This document shows, one piece after another, positions 11,049-22,176 of a stretch of 64,000 nt of DNA. The DNA lies in contig CM062292.1 in the NCBI GenBank assembly GCA_031216915.1, positions 7,813,920-7,877,919 on the forward strand, given 5' to 3'. The number at the start of each line of letters is the position of its first letter. Position 1 is the stretch's first letter. Under the pieces are notes generated by a model. That model searched no databases and was not told the DNA's origin. It was given only the letters and a program-made list of their open reading frames with translations. The stretch comes from Pictodentalium vernedei. Taxonomy: Eukaryota > Mollusca > Scaphopoda > Dentaliida > Dentaliidae. Position numbers and translations under genes: made by a program.

Positions 11049-11549
11049 TCAGTCTGAAACCAAGTTGGTACCCCACCGTAAAAGGAAACGACAATGTGGG
11101 CACCGTTGAGGGTCAGAGTAACGCATCCAGGTGCATCCACATTCCATATGTACAAACTGTCTACATTGAGGACAGTTGTATGCCTCCCAGTCATCCTCAG
11201 GTATTGAGGTAAAACAGATAACACGTGTGTCTTGAGCGCCACTTGAGGTTACGTGATTTATTCTTTGATGCCCCCAGTTTGCAACATGCTGTCGAAGGCA
11301 AGAATGCAGCAGTTGGAAACCTGGATGAATCTTTTCACATTCAAATGTTTCCGTCACATTTTTTTGTGTGTCGCTGTTGGGCAATTTCAAAAGGGCGTTG
11401 AGAGTCCTGCCCAACAGCGTCCATGTAATCAAATTCCGAGGGCCGAAAAGGGCGGATATTATCATAGAATCGTCCACTCCAATGAGGATCGTTCCAGTAG
11501 CAGACAACCTGATAATATGTGGCCGGGTATACCTAGGCCGGGGTCGCAT
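11049..11549 (-). pseudogene. RING-finger-like ORF 2 (provirus accessory)
   Basis: An open frame of about 166 residues. The last 60 residues hold a zinc-finger block with a VICFTSIPEDD lead, CPQCRQFVHMECGCTW and CPHCRF. This aligns with the RING ORF at 12218-12571: same SIP/DIP lead, same C-x2-C, VHxxC, W and CPxC spacing. The first expected cysteine of the leading C-x-I-C pair is Arg here, so one zinc ligand seems lost. The N-terminal 100 residues match nothing I recognise. RING fingers usually recruit ubiquitin-conjugating enzymes. Whether this one did is unknown. It is the last ORF before the polypurine tract and would probably need a spliced mRNA. Confidence 0.55.
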
Positions 11550-12217
11550 CTCTTAGTGGTCTGTCATCCACTGCAAGTTGAGGAAAAATAATCTCACCCG
11601 AATCCCTACAAACATGATACCGGAGATATACGTCATGAGAAAGTATTTTGACGTCACCGGTATCTTCATCAATGCGACCCTCATCCTAATAACAGATAAC
11701 TCTCTGGGAGGCTTGAAGGGTATCCATTCTAATACAGTGAAGACTTACGAAACGATCGTCATTCAGTAAGTCTCGATGGTAGCCGTATTCTTGTTCCCTC
11801 TCGAAATATTCTGCCGTAAGGTTCTCGTGATTTTTTTAACTTGCAGAAGCCATGATGTCAAAAATATACACAATAAAATAAAAACCGTAATATCCTGTAA
11901 ACTGTTAGTATGTCCTTGAAAACCCAACTATTATCTTAACTTATGATGATAAAAAAAAATATACGTCCATTATATGAGAGCTATATATATATATACACGG
12001 GGCCGTATGGATACTTCTGGCTTTTCGCTAAACAATTTCACCAGTTTTTGTGATTGTCGGAATGTCTGTTCCAGGGATACTTATCAAAATCCGTCTAGAA
12101 TGACACGTTCTTTTATTTATGAATTATTTCAGTATATGTTTTGGAAAATGCACGTTGATCAAAAACTAATAATGACAATCTGTATCCGACGGCTGACCTC
12201 AATTCTTTATATCTTTA

Positions 12218-12571
12218 CTACCAAAAGTGAGCATTTAGTTTAGGTAGCCGATAAGTACTAACTTGCGCCTTCCAACAAACCTCGGCTCTGCAAGATGGGC
12301 ATGTTGGATGCTCTTGTGACCATTTGCTACCACAATGGGCGTGAACTGACTTTTTACATCTTTCACAGGTCAAACTGGGTTGAGGACCAACGGGTATATC
12401 CTCTAAACAGATACCACAGGGGTCTCCTGCTCCATTGCATGTGACTTGAACGGGACTCGCGTAATTGGAACGTCTTTGTTTAAGACATTCCTGGCGTTTT
12501 ATTTCACGTTGACAGAGGGCATCGCGAACCATTACATGATCAGGGCACGTACGTTCATGTTGATATAACAT
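12218..12571 (-). CDS. RING-finger ORF 1 (provirus accessory)
   Basis: An uninterrupted frame of about 117 residues. A lysine- and arginine-rich N-terminal third (MLYQHERTCPDHVMVRDALC start) leads into a complete zinc-finger block: CGICLEDIP at about residues 52-60, CERCKKSVHAHCGSKW at 69-84 and CPSCRA at 91-96. All eight ligands are present (C-x2-C, C-x2-C, H-x2-C, C-x2-C). The VHxxCxxxW pattern resembles RING variants such as those of ZSWIM2 and MEKK1, a family comparison from knowledge. The likely role is an E3 ubiquitin ligase or decoy. No membrane segment is seen. It may be encoded on a spliced transcript. Confidence 0.7.
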   Translation of the reverse strand: MLYQHERTCPDHVMVRDALCQREIKRQECLKQRRSNYASPVQVTCNGAGDPCGICLEDIPVGPQPSLTCERCKKSVHAHCGSKWSQEHPTCPSCRAEVCWKAQVSTYRLPKLNAHFW

Positions 12572-12703
12572 ACGTACATGATAACAGTCTGGTTTAGAAA
12601 ATTTCAGACAGGGGTCTTACTCAGTGGTCATACATTCTATGGGTGAAGTGGGGTCTTGCTGAGAGATACATTCTATATAGTTCTCCATGTCGGAATGGAC
12701 GAA

Positions 12704-13066
12704 TTATACCAAGTTCGGGTATTGGCTCCATTCTGTTAAATTCACAGTCGTTTGGTGACAACATCCGAAAATCGTAATACCGACCATTCCAGCAAGAATC
12801 ATTCCTATAATATTCCCTTGTGCCTCATATGGATCCGCAATCCTTGTAGGTGTCACGTTCTCAACCAATCTAGGCAATATAATTCTATTGTCTGTAGTGA
12901 GATAATATCGTAAATATACTTCGTGGGTGGTTAGTTCAATATCTCGTGTATGTGCATTATAATGTTGGATTTCCCAATATCTAATTCGTTTTTGGATCGC
13001 CCTCTGAGAGAAATAAAGCCAGCAGGTCTGTGGTTTGACTGTCATTCCTCGTAATTTAGTTTCCAA
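12704..13066 (-). CDS. Unassigned provirus ORF C with one membrane segment
   Basis: An open frame of 120 residues starting METKLRGMTVKPQTCW. A polar, arginine- and tyrosine-rich body contains potential N-glycosylation sites (NVT near residue 70). A hydrophobic segment NIIGMILAGMVGITIFGCC lies near residues 85-103, followed by a short tail with another NLT site. This is the outline of a small single-pass membrane protein, or of the C-terminal end of a larger glycoprotein whose upstream part has decayed. I do not recognise the family. It lies between ORF B and the RING ORF. Confidence 0.4.
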   Translation of the reverse strand: METKLRGMTVKPQTCWLYFSQRAIQKRIRYWEIQHYNAHTRDIELTTHEVYLRYYLTTDNRIILPRLVENVTPTRIADPYEAQGNIIGMILAGMVGITIFGCCHQTTVNLTEWSQYPNLV

Positions 13067-13833
13067 GTACAGCTCTTGCTCACGGTCAAACTCTTCAAAT
13101 TCAATAATATTTGCTGAGGCAATCTTTTATCTTTGATTGTTGAATGGACGTCCCTTCAATACCAATATAATCAAAACAAATAACTATGGATAAACTCAAA
13201 CTCTCGTAAATTAGACGATAAATATACCACTAAAATAAGTAACCAAATAACCACTTCACACGACTCTTAAACACTTATATATTTATATACTTATATACAC
13301 TCTCCTCTGGGCTCAAGTATTCCTGGTGCATATTCTGTATCCAATACCCACCATGTATCCAATGCCCACCAGCTTATAAAATTGTCTGGGGTAAAGGTTA
13401 TATCAACCGTTTACCCAATTTCGTTCCATTATCGCTTTGTTTAAGAATATGAAATGTATTGTCACTGCTACTGCGGGTCACAATACGACAATTTATATTC
13501 GACCCAGATTTCCACGGGCTCCTGCCTATATTTCGATACCAAGACCCCTAGAAATCGATTCTCAGAGAGTTATTTTGGTCGTCTTGTTACAAGTTATCTT
13601 AATAATCTTTAATCAAATCCAAACTACCAATCTATTGATGCAGTGTTTCGGATTCAATATTACTCCCACTATCACTCGAGGGTAACTGATAAGTTCTGTA
13701 AATGGTATTTGGTCCTGTTCGGTACTCAAACGTATCTCCGGTAAGATCCGGATGAAATTGTCTAAACACAATTTAAGGTTGACATTGTTTAGGTCGTCTA
13801 TCTTTATGAAATTTGGTATGTTGTTTACGAAGC

Positions 13834-14583
13834 TTATCCCGATTTTTTTACAAACGGGTTAAAACGAATCATGTTACTGGACGTTTGAAATCTATGTTTC
13901 GTATGATAAGAGGTTGTCACACGGTGACTGTGACAAGGAAGGGTGGTAGCATCATTATATTCTAGCAAATCAGGGCAATTGTGAATGGTTAAGTATCTTG
14001 AACGATTAGCAAAAAGGATACAATGAGATGCTGCTTTATCATGATAATAAATCAACTGTCGTTCGACTTCAACCATTACCATTTCTTGCTGTGTATCTAT
14101 ATAAAAACACCCAAATTGAGCCTCCATAGAGAGGTCTAGTATCATTCTCAGAAACTGCAGTTCATATTATGTATTTGGTCTTATGATAGGTCTATCTTCA
14201 ATATGATCAACTGTGTAAAGGGGTCGATCTTCCTGCACATTACTTTGATTGGATTGAAGTGACATGGACTGACGAGGGTAGGGTAAGGGCATATGAATGT
14301 ATTCTCGTACCGCCCATTCTCATGGTTGTGGCTGAGGATCAATAGTGTGGACCCCTATTTGTGGTAGAGATCTTATTAGTTTAGCATTTTCATCACTTAA
14401 CAGAGGTGGAGTGGATTCTATTATTAAATTATCCGACTCTTCATGAGCCAGGCTAAGGGCTTTCTGTATCGCAGATACACCCGACTCCCCAGTCACTGAA
14501 TAGGGTACGGTGGATCCGTTCAATGTATGAGCGGTCCTTATAACCCAGTTTAGATGTATATAGTCATGGCGAGTTCCCAACAA
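13834..14583 (-). pseudogene. Unassigned provirus ORF B, interrupted by two stops
   Basis: One reading frame runs from 14583 to 13834 with two internal stops (a TGA near 14318 and a TAA near 14165). It then ends after RFNPFVKKSG. Its about 250 codons include an acidic, leucine-rich part (AHEESDNLIIES, LLSDENAKLIRSLP), a proline-rich stretch (HMPLPYPRQ) and a His/Cys-bearing C-terminal part. No domain is recognised. The frame spans both stops without shifting, which suggests one former gene. Confidence 0.45.
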
Positions 14584-14599
14584 TTCATAATTAGGGCTA

Positions 14600-15113
14600 T
14601 GCTCAGGAACAGTACATGAATTTAGACATGGTCAGTCCAGGCAAAGATGAGTATGGTTTTGGATCAGGTCATGTTGACGGACCAGTTACAGGTTCATCAA
14701 ACATGAACTTATGAGAATCTGGGTCGATGTCACACCCAGGACCCTTAGATTCTGGACGAGGTGTCGACACAGATCCAGGACTATCACTACTGGACAGGAA
14801 TATAACTTCTGGACTTGTCACACTTGAAATGCATATAATTTCTGAACGTAAAAGGTCACTATGACCACCAGTTAAATCTGATCACTCAACCAAGATATCT
14901 GAAATCAAACACACGCTATAATCACTATCAGAATCATCAGTTTTAGATATCCCAATTTGAACATTTATTGGAATCATATTTGGGCGTAACCAATGCCGAG
15001 TTAGTTGTAGACACATTATCTGCCATGTTTCCAGAAGTAGATGTTTCACTATTTGGTGAACTGGTAATAGTAGAACTATCCTCGTTAAATTGTTCGCTAC
15101 CACAGTCTGTCAT
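14600..15113 (-). pseudogene. Unassigned provirus ORF A, acidic Ser/Asp-rich
   Basis: An ATG at 15113, only 38 bases past the env stop, opens MTDCGSEQFNEDSSTITSS and continues Ser/Thr-rich. A frame change near 14950 leads to a second acidic stretch with TDDSDSDYSVCLISD. After a stop near 14880 come more Ser/Pro/Asp-rich codons (SSSDSPGSVSTPRPES). The composition is like that of transcriptional activators or phosphorylated regulatory proteins, but that is analogy only. It is broken by at least one frameshift and one stop. Confidence 0.35.
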
Positions 15114-15150
15114 TGCTCACTGAAATAAAAACACACAGTCTGTGAGCTTA

Positions 15151-17301
15151 TTACTCATTAGAGTTATTGTGTCTATCTACCATAGTCATGTGGACACTGG
15201 CAGACTTGGCATCATGGCTCACTCGAGGATACATTTGTCGTTGCGCAGTTTTGGGTGAAGTACTGAGATTCTTTATCGCCCGTCTCATCATGTCAGTTAT
15301 ACTCTTTAGAGATTTAGGTGACGAAGGTGTCACCATTGGAGGTGCATTCATAGTTGCATAAACATCATTATTGGCAGAAGCAAGATTAACCATTTCATTA
15401 TCACCGTCAGCAGAGATTGTTAGTCGCATTTTACGTTTACTCTTACTTTTACATAGCCAGTTGCATATCTGTCTGAGGGTATGCATAAACAGGTATGCAA
15501 CAAGTATGCACATTATGGTAGCAATGAAATATTTCGGAATGGAAAAAGGTTTGGTAGGAGTAACGTTAACCATATCCAATTCACGAACAAGATCATTCAT
15601 AGGAATCTTATCTAAATGCTTAAAATCTTTTGGTATCTCAAAGGTAGTAACATTTATTTGAGACAATACGGGTTTCCAAATACTCCGTTGTGTCATCGAA
15701 AATTGCAGTAATACCGTTTTTGATACTAAGCGATGTATATTTTCATTCCTGTGATGGAAGTAGCTAGTCAATAATAATTGACCGCTAGTTGCCATACACA
15801 ATGGATTCAATTGTATGATGCCTATTGGTGGAAGAATCCTATCCGGTTTTGGGTTCTTCCTATTTGGGCACGTAATGGAGAAACTGTAATGGAACGTCAG
15901 TGGAGACGTATCCTCGAGTCTCGTCATGAAGGGTAAATCGACATTAAGTCTTATTTCTGTTAAACATAATTGCTTTATTGCCAATTTCATATTCAAGAAT
16001 AACACCAACATACAGCTAGTAGTTGTATGTATTGTACATATCACTCCTACAAGAGGACAAAATAATTTCTTATTATCTACGCATTGATCATGTCCTATTT
16101 CAGGTACATATCACATTCTTTGTTTATCAACAATCAATGTATTAGATTCCAGAGTGTACATAGCCACAAGTTTATTCACTTCTTGGGAAGCGTGTTTACT
16201 CACATTTACAAATGGTATAGGTAAAGCCTGTACTTTAAATACTTCAAAGTTAAAGTTTGCATTACTTAATGACACCTTTACCAAGATTACCAATTTATTG
16301 TCAGCAAACACAGTTGGCATCATCAATAAATGATAATGTTGACAGAGTTTGTTTTGGACATCTAATGGCAATGACGTATGATCATTCAATTGTGATTCTA
16401 TTTCCACCAACACGGTCGTTAGCAGTGAAGGATTTACGATTTTTGGAGATAATTTCTCATCAGCCAAAATATCCATTTGATCATGTAAATCACGCATATA
16501 GGTCTCTGCTGTGGTTAGCACGAGTTCCAATTGCATGAGTTCTTTTTCCAATTGATGATACAAATTTGTATAATGTTCGATCAATACTAGACGTTCTTCA
16601 TGGTCTGTGAAAATTCATTGGGCTTGTGTCTTGAATTCTGTTACTGATTTTGATAAATCTATCATAAATTCTCGATTTTGTTGAATCGCTTCTCTATTCA
16701 AACTTACCATAGTTAAATTCTCTTTAACAACATGCTTAAGTTTAGCTTGATTAGCATATAATTTTTCAATATTACTTTGTAGTTCCTTTAAATCTGAAGT
16801 AGACACAGTACTGAAAAGAAAAATTAACCCTTCTCCAATGAAGTCTAACAATCCGCGTTTAAATTGTGACAAGGCTGTATAGCCATTGAGCTTATGATAG
16901 TCATTTAGATCATCTGCTACTCATGCGGCATGATTATTTATGAATCTGACCTCTTGGGACATATTTGTTATTATCGACTTAAGTGCAATGTGAAGGGATA
17001 AAACATTTTTATCAGTAATATTGTTAGCCTTTTCCTGATTCTCTATGATGATATCAAATTGTTGTTCAGTTTCAGCATAAAACTTATTAAGATATCTATC
17101 ATTCTGCTCTACTTCATCCATGTATTGTATGAATGCTTTCAAATCAAAAACATACATCGTTGTCCAATCACTTGTTACCATATTTACTTCTTGCACTTTT
17201 CTAAAGATCGCATTGTTTCATAGGATAGTATTTCCTTTTCCATTAACTATCGTTAATAATATCACCAAAATTCCAACCATAACTGTCCAATGTAACTTCA
17301 T
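15151..17301 (-). pseudogene. env: Envelope gene, baculovirus-F / errantivirus type
   Basis: An ATG at 17301 opens a hydrophobic leader like a signal peptide, broken by a TGA near 17219. A polar ectodomain with coiled-coil-like stretches follows. A basic KRG site near 16855-16865 is followed by a glycine- and phenylalanine-rich hydrophobic stretch (GLLDFIGEG). This is the arrangement of the furin site and fusion peptide in F-type fusion proteins. A long helical region continues to about 16111. One transmembrane segment lies near 15470-15540, followed by a basic stop-transfer sequence and a roughly 90-residue cytoplasmic tail ending at a TAA (15151-15153). Such proteins mediate membrane fusion and cell entry. 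Several stops and frame breaks (near 17219, 16920, 16613 and 16100) make this copy inactive. Confidence 0.8.
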
Positions 17302-17579
17302 GCTCCTACAAAGAAAGGAAGCAAGAGTTAGCATCATGAGTGAACCTCTGTCTGTATCTTAGTTACTCTATCATTTCACTGCCAGCTTGTGAAACAACAG
17401 ATAATACCCATTGATACGAGGTACCGTGTTGGTTCGCGAGGCCAACAAAGTATTCCCAGTATCTTCTTTCTTAACAAATCATAAGTCAATATAATTCAGT
17501 CACTCATTTTGCCTTCACCAAACCTCAACCTCTCTGTAAATTGCCTTTATCATTGAAATTGTTATTCGGCTGTACTCCA

Positions 17580-17957
17580 AGGGGCAGGCTGCACTATCAC
17601 CGATTTGTTAGAATTGGTGGCATCTTCACGATTACTCAAGACTGTCTGAATCCTTGAGATCATATTACTTATGTCAACCTGTGTTTCCTGCTTGGGTTTA
17701 GTTGGTTCATTTTGTAACTGATTTACCTCCATTGATTGTTCATTGTTAATCAGTCATGGGGGGGGGGGGGGGTCAATATGCTGGACAGAGCTCTTCAGCT
17801 CTTGGTCCAACAAAAGCTTTTTCATATTCTTCACCCTACGAACTTGTTGTCATAATTCTTCCAGGGGAACATCATCCTCTTCTCTGGTTGGTCTCTTACT
17901 CCTAATGACAGGAGTTAAAGGATGTTCTCTTTCTGCTTCACGATGTTCTGAGTGTAA
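17580..17957 (-). pseudogene. Integrase C-terminal tail, decayed
   Basis: Downstream of the integrase C-terminal module the same strand stays largely open but is broken by stops. It encodes charged, Glu/Lys- and Pro-rich sequence. A 15-base G tract on the plus strand (17758-17772) would read as a proline run. Such low-complexity tails follow the integrase in many gypsy elements. Between here and the env start (17302-17579) nothing is recognised. Confidence 0.4.
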
Positions 17958-19562
17958 TCATTCAGCCAAAGTTACATCATCATTTGAAAATGACTGTTCT
18001 TGCATTATTTCATCATGCACCTCACTCTCGACACCACTATCACTACAGTCAGTGTTGGTAGTAGAAGGTTCCAGTGGTACAGCATACCATACCACTTGGC
18101 TGGCCTTCTCTGGCCTTGGCACCTCCAATTCCTGAGGAGCTAGGCTAAGTTTCTCTCCATAACATTTAATTATTCTATTTGTTAATTGATCTTTAATTTT
18201 ATAACTTACGGGGCCTGTCTTTTCCATAACTACAAATGGGTAATCCCATCTAGATTCAAGTTTGCCTTTTGATCTGCCAGATAAATACAAGACTGGGTTA
18301 CACACTTCAAAGGTTGTATCTTTTCATTTTGCATCATGTAATTTCTGTTGTTTCAGAACATGCTTCTTTTGCATAACTTGTTGTTGTAAGAATGCTTTAT
18401 GTTGTTCTTGTAAAGCAATTTTATGGGGTTCTTTGCCCATATATTTTTGTCTCGGCTTAAGTGTAGTGTCCAAATGCAACACTACATCTCTACCATACAT
18501 CAGGTAGAATGGCGAGAACCCAAAGGATTCACATCCATTGAATCTGATGGCTGCCAGAGCTTCATTGAGAAATAGATCCCAAGTCTCGAGTTCCTTCCTT
18601 GACAATTTTGCCAAAACATTGTTTAAAATGCCATGAAACCTCTCGACCTTCCCATTAGACGGTGGATGGTAATAAGAAGTCTTTACATGATGAATTTTAA
18701 GATACTCTGTTAAGTGTTTCATGATCTCATTGTAATTCTCGGACCCATTGTCTGTTAATAATTCCAACGGACAGCCAAACCTGGGAAAAATTTGTTTGAT
18801 TAACAAATTTGCTATCGTTTCCGCCTTTTTGTCAGGCACTGGAAATGCTTCCGGCTGACCTGAGTACATATCTATAAAAGTTACTATGTATTTATTCCCA
18901 GATAAGGTGGTTGAATGAGGACCACTAATATCCAATGCTAACTTAGAAAATGGGTAAGGAGGTTTATCCATTTCTTGTAAAGGCAAGGTATGTTTCTTTG
19001 TATTTCTTGCTCTACAAGGTAGGCATCTTTTGACATACTGGTAAATCTGTTTATATAAACCAGGCCAGTAATATTTCCTGCTAATGTTATAATACACTTT
19101 ATCAATTCCTAAATGTCCTAAGTTGTCCTGGTATTGTTCAAGTATGTCTGTGTACAACTGTTCTGGTATACACAATCGTACCCTAGGATTTTCCTCTGCT
19201 GCACTTATGTAATATAAAACTTCTGCGATCATCATATATTTACTACTTACACAAGGTGGTGTGTTAGGACTCTTATATTTCTTAATAATTTCGACAAGTT
19301 TAGAATCTTTTTCTTGTTCTAATTTCATATCTAAGTTTTTATACTTTATACTCTGGGGTTCTTTAGAAGATTCTGTATTATCATTGATTACATGCACATA
19401 TTTTCTGGGGTCAATCTTATCACCATTTATAACTTCCACTTGGAAAAGATTTATCTGTCTCAACATTGACCATCTCATAATGTGGATCTGCATTAGCGAT
19501 TCCTTCAGGTAATCTTGAGAGCAGATCAGCACAGGTATTTTGTCTACCAGGTAAATATTCAA
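17958..19562 (-). pseudogene. pol: Integrase
   Basis: The zinc-binding domain has the HHCC pattern: GHLGIDK, the second histidine position altered in the YYNISRKYYWPG region, and CLPCRA near 19013-19033. The catalytic core shows ALDISGPH near 18930 (first Asp), TDNGSEN at 18737-18760 (second Asp) and NGKVERFHG at 18633-18650 (Glu). This complete DDE triad inserts the cDNA. A frameshift near 18320 separates a C-terminal part (SRWDYPFVVMEKTGPVSYKI) resembling the GPY/F module of gypsy integrases. The core reading frame is continuous from 19562 to 18324. Confidence 0.9.
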
Positions 19563-19966
19563 TCCTACAATTATAGCTGGCTATTTTTAATGCCCATCGT
19601 AGTACTTTGGCATTATTTTGTGGACTCATCAATAGGTATCACAGGGGAGCATGGTCTGTCTTAATGACAAACTCCACACCCTGCAAATAATTATTGAGTT
19701 TGTTCAAAGCATATGGGATGGCAAATGCCTCTTTCTCAAAAGTGGACCATTTTTATTGGGTCACACCTAACTTATGTGATAAATAGTTTTTTCATCAGGA
19801 ACTCCTGGTAATTGACCTGTACCATCATCACAAGGTTGAGTTAGTACCCTTCTACACAAATGCTTGAGGCATCCATGTATGGTTTTCTTGGATTTTGGTA
19901 TGACAAATGTGCTACCTGGGTTAATTTTTCCTTCACTTCTTCAAAGGCCTTTTGTTGGGCCTCATT
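19420..19966 (-). pseudogene. pol: RNase H domain
   Basis: The end of the RT/RNase H region of a gypsy polyprotein is read in broken frames. WSTFEKEAFAIPYALNKL and a VIKTDHAPL segment precede LRWALKIASYNCRIEYLPG and NTCADLLSRL, the standard gypsy order. The segment removes RNA from RNA:DNA hybrids during replication. In-frame stops occur near 19630 and 19755, and a frame change near 19810. It overlaps the start of the integrase frame at 19420-19562. Confidence 0.85.
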
Positions 19967-20986
19967 TCAATGAAATCTTGAATATTTCTTACTTAGTTCT
20001 AAGAAAGGGGCAGCGATTTCACTGAACCTTGGTAGAAATTGACGGTAATAAGATAGCATCCCAAGAAAACTGCGCATTTCAGTGATAGTCATCGGTGGTT
20101 TTAACTTTCGGATAACAGAGACTTTAGACTCTTCTGCTTTTATTCTGTCTTGGCTTATCACAAAGCCAAGATAAGAAGTTTCAGATTGAAAGAAGGAGCA
20201 CTTCTTTGCTTTTAATCTTTGGAATACTTGTTTATTGTGATTCAAGTGAGATTTTTCATCTAAAAATCAAAATGTCATCAATGTAAGCCAAAGAGAAGGC
20301 CTCTAGGCCTTCTAAGACATACATCATGAGGGTTTGAAACTCAGAGGGGCATTTACTAAACCATTGGGCATTACGTTGAATTCATAAAGGCCTTTGTGAC
20401 AAACAAAAGTGATCTTAGACCTATCTTGTTCATCCATCTTGACCTGCCAATAACCTGACTTCATATCAAGACTGGTAAAGTACTTACACCCATTCAGTAA
20501 AGTGAAGATATCATCTATGAGTGGCAACGTCCAGTTCGTGACCTTCGTAACTCCATTTAACTCCCTGAAATCCACACAAAAGTGCTTAGAGCCATTCTTC
20601 TTGCCGACAAGCAAGCAAGGAAAACTCCAAGAACTGTTTGAGCATCGAATAATACCGGCCTCTAACATTCCAGCCAAGGCATCATCCATGATCATTCGCT
20701 TCAGGAGAGGTACTCTATAGGCTCGACGTGTTATAGGAGAAGAGTCTCCAGTATCAATCTTCATCTTAACTGTGTTGGTTTGGGTTAACTCCTTATCAGT
20801 CTTAGCAAATATGTCTTTGTTTTCATTAATAACTTGCATTAATATATGTCTCTTATCATTCGGGACCTGAATATCAGCCTCGGTGATCTCATTTTCATTT
20901 AATTCAGGCCGGTTTGTCAATACTTGTTTTATTTCTATGAGTTGTTCACCTTTGATCCATGGGGAAACTATCTCCCAACTATGCAC
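19967..20986 (-). pseudogene. pol: Reverse transcriptase
   Basis: Fingers and palm motifs appear in order: IIRCSNSSWSFPCLLVGKKN, CVDFRELNG (about 20565-20590), LPLIDDIFTLLNG, YFTSLDMKSGYWQVKMDEQ with the first catalytic Asp, and FNVMPNGLVNAPLSF. The catalytic YIDD box is at 20274-20285 in a different frame, so a frameshift lies near 20330. A thumb/connection part with LKPPMTITEMRSFLGMLSYY ends the segment. The domain makes the DNA copy of the element. The motif set is of Ty3/gypsy type. It overlaps the protease frame by 19 bases. Confidence 0.9.
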
Positions 20987-21645
20987 CCACGTTTCAAGGT
21001 GTACTGTTTGTTTGTGCTATTGACTATTATTATCGGAATATTTCCATCACCATTTGTTCCTATGCCATTGCTAACCAATAAACCTGGTTGTTCAGCAATA
21101 AAACCTTGTTTTAAACCATGATGTTTCAAAAGTTCAGAGTCAAATGTTGACCTTGCTGCAGCAGCTTTGGCTGTAGACAAGCAAGTAGATTGGGGTTTAA
21201 TTTCAACTTGATTAACCAACCTGGTTAAACAGCTAACATGCAAGTCCTTAACTATGGGAATAAATTGACCAGCTAATTTTAATCTTCTAAGTTCCCAGTA
21301 AATGTTAACTTTATTGTCAGTAATCTGATCAAGTCCTAAAAGCATTGATCGATTGAGCTCATCTAAGACCAAGAATTCATGTAATTGGAAAATTCCATTG
21401 ATAGAAAACTTAAGTTTAATTACTCCTTGTGGTCTAACATTAATTCCTGATACACTTGATATACTAGGTAAAGTTTTCTTATCACCATGTAGTTGAGGTC
21501 TATGTTTCAAGTGTTTCCAAAATTTGGTACTAACACAAGAAGTCTGAGCTCCTGAATCAAGTAGAGCTCTGACTCGTTGTTTACCTAAGTGTACCATAAC
21601 ACTATCCAATGAAGCTGTGCTGTAATTAATTGTAAGTGTTTTCAA
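20968..21645 (-). pseudogene. pol: Aspartyl protease (retropepsin-like)
   Basis: The active-site box LLDSGAQTS lies at about 21538-21565, about 30 residues into the frame. A glycine-containing flap region follows, then MLLGLDQI near 21320-21345 (the hydrophobic LLG.D motif that closes gypsy proteases). The enzyme cuts the Gag-Pol polyprotein. About 120 residues of linker follow before the RT. The frame is open for 225 codons without a stop and is one of the better preserved parts. Confidence 0.85.
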
Positions 21646-21846
21646 ACCAGAGTTGGATTGTTTTTGTTCGACTTTATTCTAATTTTCTAAGTTTTTAGTC
21701 TCCTTATATCCCTTTGGATCCATTTTAATTAAGTTATTTCTATTTTTCTTCCCTCTTGGCTTTATCTGTTTTCATTTTATAACCAAGTGTTTTGCTTTCA
21801 AGTGCATTGCTACTACCAGGTTATTGATGGGAGTGTGGTTTATTTA

Positions 21847-22165
21847 CTTCCTGTTGGCCATCTTGGCTGCCATTTTGTTTCCAGTGGACCTTTGGTTTGT
21901 TTACATCCTGTCGGCCATCTTGGCTGACATTTTGTTTCCGATGGCCATTTTGTTTGTTTACATCCTGTTGGCCATCTTGGCTGACATTTTGTTTCTGGTG
22001 GCCATTTTGTTTGTTTGCATCCTGTCGGCCGTTTTGGCTGACATTTTGTTTCTGGTGGCCATTTTGTTTGTTTACATTCTGTGAGCCATCTTGACTGACA
22101 TTTTATTTCAGGTGGCCATCTTGTTTGTTTACATTCTGTCGGCCATTTTGTTTGTTTACATCCTC
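21847..22165 (-). repeat. In-frame 57-bp tandem repeats in pol linker
   Basis: Five units with a strict 57-base period start at about 21904, 21961, 22018, 22075 and 22132, with partial units at each side. Each has GGCCATCTTGGCTGACATTT on the plus strand. Since 57 is 19 codons, the repeats preserve the reading frame. On the coding (minus) strand each unit gives a polar 19-residue repeat such as NKQNGHRKQNVSQDGRQDV. It lies between the macro domain and the protease. The hydrophobic plus-strand ORFs here are shadows of the repeat. Confidence 0.85.
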
Positions 22166-22176
22166 AACTTCCTGTT

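Noticed and set aside
10769-11242. 157-codon minus-strand ORF near the provirus 3-prime end
   Set aside because: It runs through the polypurine tract into the LTR and overlaps the RING-bearing frame, so it is judged a chance frame.
21824-22094. Hydrophobic plus-strand ORFs resembling a multi-pass membrane protein
   Set aside because: They are the antisense reading of the 57-bp in-frame repeat of the provirus; the periodic FVYILLAILADILF pattern comes from the repeat.
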